DNA from: Parvicella sp964387945
GTDB taxonomy: Bacteria > Bacteroidota > Bacteroidia > Flavobacteriales_D > Parvicellaceae
Length of the DNA stretch: 64,000 nt
Direction: 5' to 3'
NCBI GenBank assembly: GCA_964387945.1
Contig: CAYLYX010000009.1
Location: 113,568 to 177,567, forward strand
Part shown: positions 59,250 to 64,000 of the stretch, piece by piece
Numbering within the stretch: position 1 is the stretch's first letter
How the letters are laid out: the number at the start of each line of letters is the position of its first letter
Made by a program: the position numbers and the translations under genes
Notes under the pieces: model-generated
What the model saw: only the letters and a program-made list of their open reading frames with translations
Database searches by the model: none
What the model was told of the DNA's origin: nothing

Positions 59250-60791
59250 ATGCTAGTAAAAACTTTTGGAAGTGCTGTTTATGGTGTGGATGCCATAACC
59301 ATCACAGTAGAGGTAAATGTGAGTCAGGGGATTAAGTTTTTTCTTGTAGGACTACCCGATAATGCTGTAAAAGAAAGTCACCAGCGAATTGCTGCTGCCT
59401 TAAAGAACAATGATTATCGAATTCCTGGGAAAGAAATTACAATCAACATGGCTCCTGCAGATATCCGAAAAGAGGGATCTGCTTATGATCTCACCATCGC
59501 AATGGGAATTTTAGCTGCTTCGGGTCAAATCAGTCGCCCGGAAATGGCTGCTCAATATGTGATTATGGGAGAACTTTCTCTCGATGGTCAGCTACGCCCA
59601 ATTAAGGGAGCCCTGCCCATTGCCATGAAAGCAAAACAGGAAGGTTTTGCGGGTGTTATACTTCCTGCACAGAATGCAACCGAAGCCGCTATCGTAGACG
59701 GGTTTGAAGTCTATGGTGCGAATGATATCAAAGAAGTAATTGATCTTTTTAATGGTATTCCCACGCTGCAACCCATCGCACTAGATGTCAACGAACTGTT
59801 CCAGCAAGATGCTGGCATAGAAGGAGTTGACTTTTCTGACGTTAAAGGGCAGGAGGATGTAAAAAGAGCACTAGAGATTGCAGCAGCTGGAGGTCATAAC
59901 GCCATCATGATCGGACCTCCTGGTTCGGGAAAAACGATGCTCTCTAAACGCATTCCAACTATCCTGCCGCCTCTTACGCTCGAGGAGGCATTGGAAACCA
60001 CAAAAATTCACTCGGTTGCAGGGATGTTAAATGCCAACGGAGGTTTAGTAACTCAACGGCCTTTTAGAGGGCCTCATCATACGGTTTCGGATGTAGCATT
60101 AGTTGGGGGTGGGAGCAATCCGAAGCCCGGAGAAATTTCATTGGCGCACAATGGAATCTTGTTCTTAGATGAATTGCCCGAATTTAAACGTCAGGTATTA
60201 GAAGTATTGAGACAACCTCTTGAAGATCGCATTGTGACCATCTCTCGTGCGAAGATAACCGTAGATTATCCCGCCAGTTTTATGCTAATCGCATCAATGA
60301 ACCCTTCGCCAAGTGGAGACTTTTACGATCCCTCTGGGGCAAGTGGTGACCCAGAACATGTGGTAAGAAGATATCTCTCTAAGGTCTCTGGCCCACTGAT
60401 GGATAGAGTTGACTTACACATTGAAGTCCAGCCAGTACCGTATGAAAAACTATCTGATAAGCGAGAAGGAGAATCATCTGAAGAGATCAGAAAACGTGTC
60501 ATAGCAGCACGAAAAATTCAAGAATTACGTTTTAAAGGAGTAGAAGGCATTCACAGCAATTCGCAACTTACACCTAAATTGGTCAAAAAATATTGCCAAA
60601 TTGATGCTGCTGGCGAGGCTTTGATGAAAAACGCCATGGATAAACTAGGTTTATCCGCCCGTTCCTACGGACGTATTTTTAAAGTGGCTAGAACCATTGC
60701 TGACCTTGACAATAGCCAGCAGATTGAAGCTGTGCATGTGGCCGAAGCCATCAATTATAGAAGCTTAGATCGTGACGGTTGGTTGGGTTGA
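59250..60791 (+). CDS. comM: YifB/ComM family Mg-chelatase-like AAA+ ATPase
   Basis: 513 residues with the three usual parts: an N-terminal Lon-like domain (VEVNVSQGIKFFLVGLPDNA; GELSLDGQLRPIKG), the AAA+ core with Walker A GPPGSGKTM and Walker B region FLDELPEFKRQVLEVLRQPL, and a C-terminal helical lid (LGLSARSYGRIFKVARTIAD). ComM is a branch-migration helicase that helps integrate DNA taken up by transformation in some bacteria. Whether this organism is competent is unknown. Length and motifs are standard. Confidence 0.94.
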   Translation: MLVKTFGSAVYGVDAITITVEVNVSQGIKFFLVGLPDNAVKESHQRIAAALKNNDYRIPGKEITINMAPADIRKEGSAYDLTIAMGILAASGQISRPEMAAQYVIMGELSLDGQLRPIKGALPIAMKAKQEGFAGVILPAQNATEAAIVDGFEVYGANDIKEVIDLFNGIPTLQPIALDVNELFQQDAGIEGVDFSDVKGQEDVKRALEIAAAGGHNAIMIGPPGSGKTMLSKRIPTILPPLTLEEALETTKIHSVAGMLNANGGLVTQRPFRGPHHTVSDVALVGGGSNPKPGEISLAHNGILFLDELPEFKRQVLEVLRQPLEDRIVTISRAKITVDYPASFMLIASMNPSPSGDFYDPSGASGDPEHVVRRYLSKVSGPLMDRVDLHIEVQPVPYEKLSDKREGESSEEIRKRVIAARKIQELRFKGVEGIHSNSQLTPKLVKKYCQIDAAGEALMKNAMDKLGLSARSYGRIFKVARTIADLDNSQQIEAVHVAEAINYRSLDRDGWLG

Positions 60792-60958
60792 TGATACAAA
60801 TAAAGTCGCTAACTTCCTATCCCATCGCCAAACCATAAATCGGCAAAGAAAATAATCACCATTAACATGGGTGGCATTGAAAACAAGGTATTGCAATTAC
60901 CACACAAAAGGGGAAACTATTCATCAGTTCTTAATGTAGTCGTTTTTCGAAAGCTCAC

Positions 60959-60974
60959 TATGATCAGGATCATA
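60959..60974. promoter_or_regulatory. Palindrome TATGATC-AG-GATCATA upstream of acs
   Basis: Perfect 7-2-7 inverted repeat about 75 bp before the probable acs promoter. The length and symmetry suit an operator for a dimeric regulator. It overlaps the adjacent hairpin by three bases. The regulator is unknown. Confidence 0.5.
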
Positions 60975-61012
60975 AATTCGGACACGAAAAAATAAACGTT
61001 GTCCGAATTTAT
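60972..61012. other. Perfect 13-bp inverted repeat between yifB and acs
   Basis: ATAAATTCGGACA (60972-60984) pairs perfectly with TGTCCGAATTTAT (61000-61012) with a 15-nt loop, followed by TTTTG. It may be a weak terminator for yifB, although it lies 180 bp after the stop, or a control element of acs. The rest of the 60792-61061 gap shows nothing I recognise apart from a TAACTTTA -7 variant near 61047. Confidence 0.6.
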
Positions 61013-61100
61013 TTTGTTGGAAGTTTCCGTTTTTCCGTGAGATTGCTAACTTTAAGGAGCGATGTCATTCGCCATAAGAAAGATTCAAAACGAACTACAC

Positions 61101-63008
61101 ATGAGTAATTATCACATAAAAGGACTAGAAGAGTATTTCAACGTTTACCGAAAATCGGTGCATAAACCTGAAGAGTTTTGGGGAGACATTGCCGAAGAAC
61201 ATTTTGTTTGGCGAAAAAAATGGGACAAGGTCCTTAGCTGGGATTTTACTCAGCCTGAGGTAAAGTGGTTTGAGAACGGCAAACTGAACATCACTGAAAA
61301 CTGTATTGACCGACACCTCTTAACGAAAGGAGATCAGACAGCTATTTTATTCGAGCCCAACGACCCCAAAGAAGAGGCTGAGCACATTACGTACACTCAG
61401 TTGCATCAACGGGTTAACCGGATGGCTAACGTACTCAAAGCAAATGGCGTAGGCAAAGGAGATCGTGTATGCATTTATTTACCTATGATTCCAGAACTTG
61501 CCATTTCTGTTTTAGCCTGTGCAAGAATTGGCGCCATACATTCGGTTGTGTTTGCAGGGTTCTCAGCGTCTGCTCTAGCTGCTAGAGTGCAGGATTGTGA
61601 TTGCAAAATGGTGATTACTTCAGATGGTTCTTATCGCGGAGCTAAGACGATCGACCTGAAAGGAATTGTTGATGACGCATTGGAGTCTTGTCCAGGCGTT
61701 GAAAATGTGCTCGTTGCCAAACGCATTAACAGTGCAATTCAAATGCAAGAAGGCAGAGATCAATGGCTACAACCACTACTTGAGAATGCTTCTACGTCTT
61801 GCGATCCTGAAATTATGGATTCCGAAGATCCTCTTTTTATTCTCTACACTTCTGGCTCTACTGGTAAACCCAAGGGGATGGTACACACTACTGGAGGTTA
61901 TATGGTCTATAGTGCCTATACCTTTAAAAATGCTTTCCAATATGAGCAAGGTGACGTCTACTGGTGTACTGCTGACATCGGCTGGATCACTGGGCACAGT
62001 TACATTGTTTATGGACCACTTGCCAATGGAGCGACCACTGTAATGTTTGAAGGCGTTCCTAGTCACCCTGATTACTCGCGGTTCTGGGAAATAGTAGAAA
62101 AGCACAAGGTTAATCAATTCTACACTGCGCCTACTGCCATTCGTGCTTTGGCGAAAGAAGATTTGGTGTTCGTTGAGAAGCATGACCTTTCTTCTTTGAA
62201 AGTACTTGGCACGGTTGGAGAACCGATCAATGAAGAAGCCTGGCATTGGTACAATGACAACATCGGAAAAAAGAATTGTCCGATTACTGACACCTGGTGG
62301 CAAACTGAAACTGGAGGGATCATGATTGCTCCTATTCCTTTTGCTACACCAACCATACCTACCTTTGCAACTTTACCTATGCCCGGAATTCAACCCGCTC
62401 TTATGGATGAAAGTGGGCAGGAAATTAAAGGTAACTCTGTTGAAGGAAGACTTTGTATAAAGCACCCTTGGCCTTCTATTGCCAGAACGATATGGGGTAA
62501 TCATCAACGATATAAAGAAACCTATTTCTCTGCCTACGAAAACATGTACTTTTCAGGTGATGGTGCTAGAAGAGATGCCGTTGGTTACTACCGTATTACA
62601 GGTCGTGTGGACGATGTGATCATTGTATCTGGGCACAACTTAGGCACAGCGCCTATCGAAGATGCCATTAACGAGCATCCGGCTGTTGCAGAATCCGCAA
62701 TCGTTGGTTTTCCTCATGACATTAAAGGAAATGCGCTTTACGGTTTCATTACGTTAAAAGAAACCGGTGAAACACGAGATCAAAACAACCTTAGAAAAGA
62801 AATTAATCAACTGATTACTGAGCACATCGGTCCCATTGCGAAGTTAGATAAGATTCAATTCACCAATGGGCTTCCCAAAACACGTTCTGGTAAGATTATG
62901 CGAAGAATTTTACGCAAAATTGCGAGCAATGAATTGGATAACTTAGGTGATATTTCAACTTTACTAAACCCAGAAGTGGTGGAAAAAATTATGGAAGAAA
63001 GGTTGTAA
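61101..63008 (+). CDS. acs: Acetyl-CoA synthetase
   Basis: AMP-forming acetate:CoA ligase, 635 residues. Motifs of the adenylate-forming family are complete: YTSGSTGKPKGMVHT (P-loop), TWWQTETGG, YFSGDGARRD, GRVDDVI and the C-terminal TRSGKIMRR with the acetylation-target lysine Lys598. I start at the ATG at 61101 (MSNYHIKGLEEYFNVYRKS), the family N-terminus in Bacteroidota. An in-frame ATG at 61062 would add 13 residues. Two palindromes upstream suggest regulation. It converges with atpC across a bidirectional terminator. Confidence 0.94.
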   Translation: MSNYHIKGLEEYFNVYRKSVHKPEEFWGDIAEEHFVWRKKWDKVLSWDFTQPEVKWFENGKLNITENCIDRHLLTKGDQTAILFEPNDPKEEAEHITYTQLHQRVNRMANVLKANGVGKGDRVCIYLPMIPELAISVLACARIGAIHSVVFAGFSASALAARVQDCDCKMVITSDGSYRGAKTIDLKGIVDDALESCPGVENVLVAKRINSAIQMQEGRDQWLQPLLENASTSCDPEIMDSEDPLFILYTSGSTGKPKGMVHTTGGYMVYSAYTFKNAFQYEQGDVYWCTADIGWITGHSYIVYGPLANGATTVMFEGVPSHPDYSRFWEIVEKHKVNQFYTAPTAIRALAKEDLVFVEKHDLSSLKVLGTVGEPINEEAWHWYNDNIGKKNCPITDTWWQTETGGIMIAPIPFATPTIPTFATLPMPGIQPALMDESGQEIKGNSVEGRLCIKHPWPSIARTIWGNHQRYKETYFSAYENMYFSGDGARRDAVGYYRITGRVDDVIIVSGHNLGTAPIEDAINEHPAVAESAIVGFPHDIKGNALYGFITLKETGETRDQNNLRKEINQLITEHIGPIAKLDKIQFTNGLPKTRSGKIMRRILRKIASNELDNLGDISTLLNPEVVEKIMEERL

Positions 63009-63029
63009 TCCCTAAAGAACTAGAAATAA

Positions 63030-63064
63030 AAAAACCCTGACACTCTTTCGAGGTCAGGGTTTTT
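63030..63064. terminator. Bidirectional intrinsic terminator between acs and atpC
   Basis: AAAAACCCTGAC (63030-63041) pairs perfectly with GTCAGGGTTTTT (63053-63064). A- and T-runs on both sides allow it to end transcription from acs and from the atp genes. Confidence 0.9.
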
Positions 63065-63084
63065 ATTTTTTCCTATAAACTGTT

Positions 63085-63318
63085 TTACTCGGCCAGAATC
63101 ATCACTTTGTTGTTCAACACCTCAACAACTCCTCCGTTTACCGCAAAGGTCTTTTCTCCGTCAGATGTTTTCAACTGCACATCTCCCTTCGTCAAAGATG
63201 AGATCAAAGGTGCGTGATCATTTAAAATTCCCAACAAACCGTCACTTCCTGGCACAATCACCGATGAAGCTTCACCGTTGAACAATTCTTTATCTGGAGT
63301 AATAATTTCTACGTTCAT
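63085..63318 (-). CDS. atpC: F1F0 ATP synthase subunit epsilon (short form)
   Basis: 77 residues forming only the N-terminal beta-sandwich of epsilon (VEIITPDKELFNGEASSVIV, GSDGLLGILNDHAPLIS, FAVNGGVVEVLNNKVMIL). The C-terminal two-helix inhibitory domain found in longer epsilons is absent, as is common in Bacteroidota. Without it, ATP hydrolysis cannot be blocked by epsilon in the E. coli manner. It follows atpD after a 73-nt spacer that contains short TTAG-type words. It ends close to the bidirectional terminator. Confidence 0.93.
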   Translation of the reverse strand: MNVEIITPDKELFNGEASSVIVPGSDGLLGILNDHAPLISSLTKGDVQLKTSDGEKTFAVNGGVVEVLNNKVMILAE

Positions 63319-63391
63319 GTCTTATTCGTCATTAGCTGTTAGTCATCTGTGATTCGTCAATAAAACATTCACTTGTACTAACAATCAATAA

Positions 63392-64000
63392 TTACTTCGC
63401 TTCAGCCAACATTTTCTCTCCTGCCTCAATTGCGTCTTCAATGGTACCTTTAAGGTTAAACGCTGACTCAGGATATTTATCCACTTCTCCGTCCATGATC
63501 ATGTTAAAGCCTTTGATGGTATCTTCAATAGATACTAAAACTCCTTGAAGACCTGTAAACTGTTCAGCTACGTGGAAAGGCTGAGATAAGAAACGCTGTA
63601 CCCTTCTTGCTCTGTGTACCACCAATTTATCTTCTTCACTCAATTCGTCCATACCCAAGATGGCGATAATATCCTGAAGTTCCTTATATCGCTGAAGTGT
63701 TTCTTTTACTCTTTGTGCACAATCGTAGTGCTCATTTCCTAGGATCGCTGGCGTCAAAATTCTAGACGTAGAATCCAATGGATCTACCGCTGGATAAATT
63801 CCCAACTCGGCAATCTTTCTTGAAAGTACCGTAGTTGCATCCAAGTGAGCAAACGTAGTTGCTGGTGCTGGATCGGTAAGGTCATCCGCAGGTACGTAAA
63901 CGGCCTGTACAGATGTAATAGACCCTTTCTTAGTAGAAGTAATTCTTTCCTGCATCGCACCCATCTCTGTTGCCAATGTAGGCTGATAACCTACCGCAGA
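63392..64000 (-). CDS. atpD: F1F0 ATP synthase subunit beta, C-terminal part (5' end outside the window)
   Basis: The frame is open to the window edge and encodes the last 202 residues of the catalytic beta subunit. Visible are SAVGYQPTLATEMGAMQERI, GSITSVQAVYVPADDLTDPA (the DPA motif), the DELSEED loop region (as MDELSEEDKLVVHRARRVQR) and FLSQPFHVAEQFTG. It makes ATP together with alpha. Start, P-loop and Walker B are beyond position 64000. atpC follows on the same strand. Confidence 0.96.
   Translation of the reverse strand, partial: SAVGYQPTLATEMGAMQERITSTKKGSITSVQAVYVPADDLTDPAPATTFAHLDATTVLSRKIAELGIYPAVDPLDSTSRILTPAILGNEHYDCAQRVKETLQRYKELQDIIAILGMDELSEEDKLVVHRARRVQRFLSQPFHVAEQFTGLQGVLVSIEDTIKGFNMIMDGEVDKYPESAFNLKGTIEDAIEAGEKMLAEAK

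Noticed and set aside
1..64000. tRNA, rRNA, tmRNA, RNase P or known riboswitch
   Set aside because: I looked for typical T-loop, rRNA and leader patterns on both strands and saw none convincing. Without a covariance search a divergent RNA could have been missed.

Overview
The window looks like a chromosomal segment of a marine or freshwater Bacteroidota, most likely a Flavobacteriales relative (Cryomorphaceae/Crocinitomicaceae-like). Base composition is moderately AT-rich by eye. Supporting signs are: many TAnnTTTG promoter -7 elements; several secreted proteins with type IX secretion (T9SS) C-terminal sorting domains of type A and type B; Bacteroidota-typical families (GWxTD lipoprotein, DUF4286, DUF2797); a fused E1 alpha/beta 2-oxoacid dehydrogenase; a fused DAHP synthase/chorismate mutase; a very short AtpC; and few Shine-Dalgarno sequences. 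No tRNA, rRNA, CRISPR array, prophage, transposase or integrase was seen.

Layout, 0-12.6 kb: a tightly packed minus-strand operon (lipoprotein, GWxTD protein, RlmB, DUF4286, SufE, PaaD-like, small membrane protein). It is followed by a LuxE-like acyl-protein synthetase, DAHP synthase/chorismate mutase, a small acidic lipoprotein, a polysaccharide flippase with Dut, SufS, a frameshifted small membrane protein, a Nudix hydrolase divergent from PyrE, and an SRPBCC protein. 12.6-24 kb: an exported protein, MetG with a DUF2064 protein, and two neighbouring giant PKD proteins that share a colinear 1581-nt C-terminal module. 24-30 kb: RadA, then DinB and a short DnaE forming a probable translesion pair.

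30-41.8 kb: a 1923-residue alpha-2-macroglobulin-like protein, a gingipain-family (C25) T9SS protease, the fused E1, a frameshifted outer-membrane lipoprotein and a small lipoprotein. 41.8-47.4 kb (minus strand): TetR with a DinB-like metalloprotein, a trhO-trhP-ferredoxin cluster for tRNA wobble uridine hydroxylation, a SnoaL-like protein and an M28 peptidase. 47.5-54.1 kb: a secreted leucine-rich-repeat protein, an ECF sigma factor with a coupled membrane protein (possible anti-sigma factor), a lysophospholipase-like hydrolase with YggS, a candidate small RNA and a polytopic membrane protein. 54.1-64 kb: DUF2797, a T9SS-sorted protein, a Sel1-repeat protein bracketed by a perfect 28-bp direct repeat, YifB/ComM, acetyl-CoA synthetase with palindromes in its leader, AtpC and the 3' part of AtpD.

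Most genes are housekeeping or secretion related. The observations most worth following are the trhO-trhP-ferredoxin operon, the small RNA candidate at about 52.73-52.80 kb, the 28-bp repeats around the Sel1 gene, several promoters that imply leaderless mRNAs, and two frameshifted genes that would each be repaired by adding one T to a T5 run.
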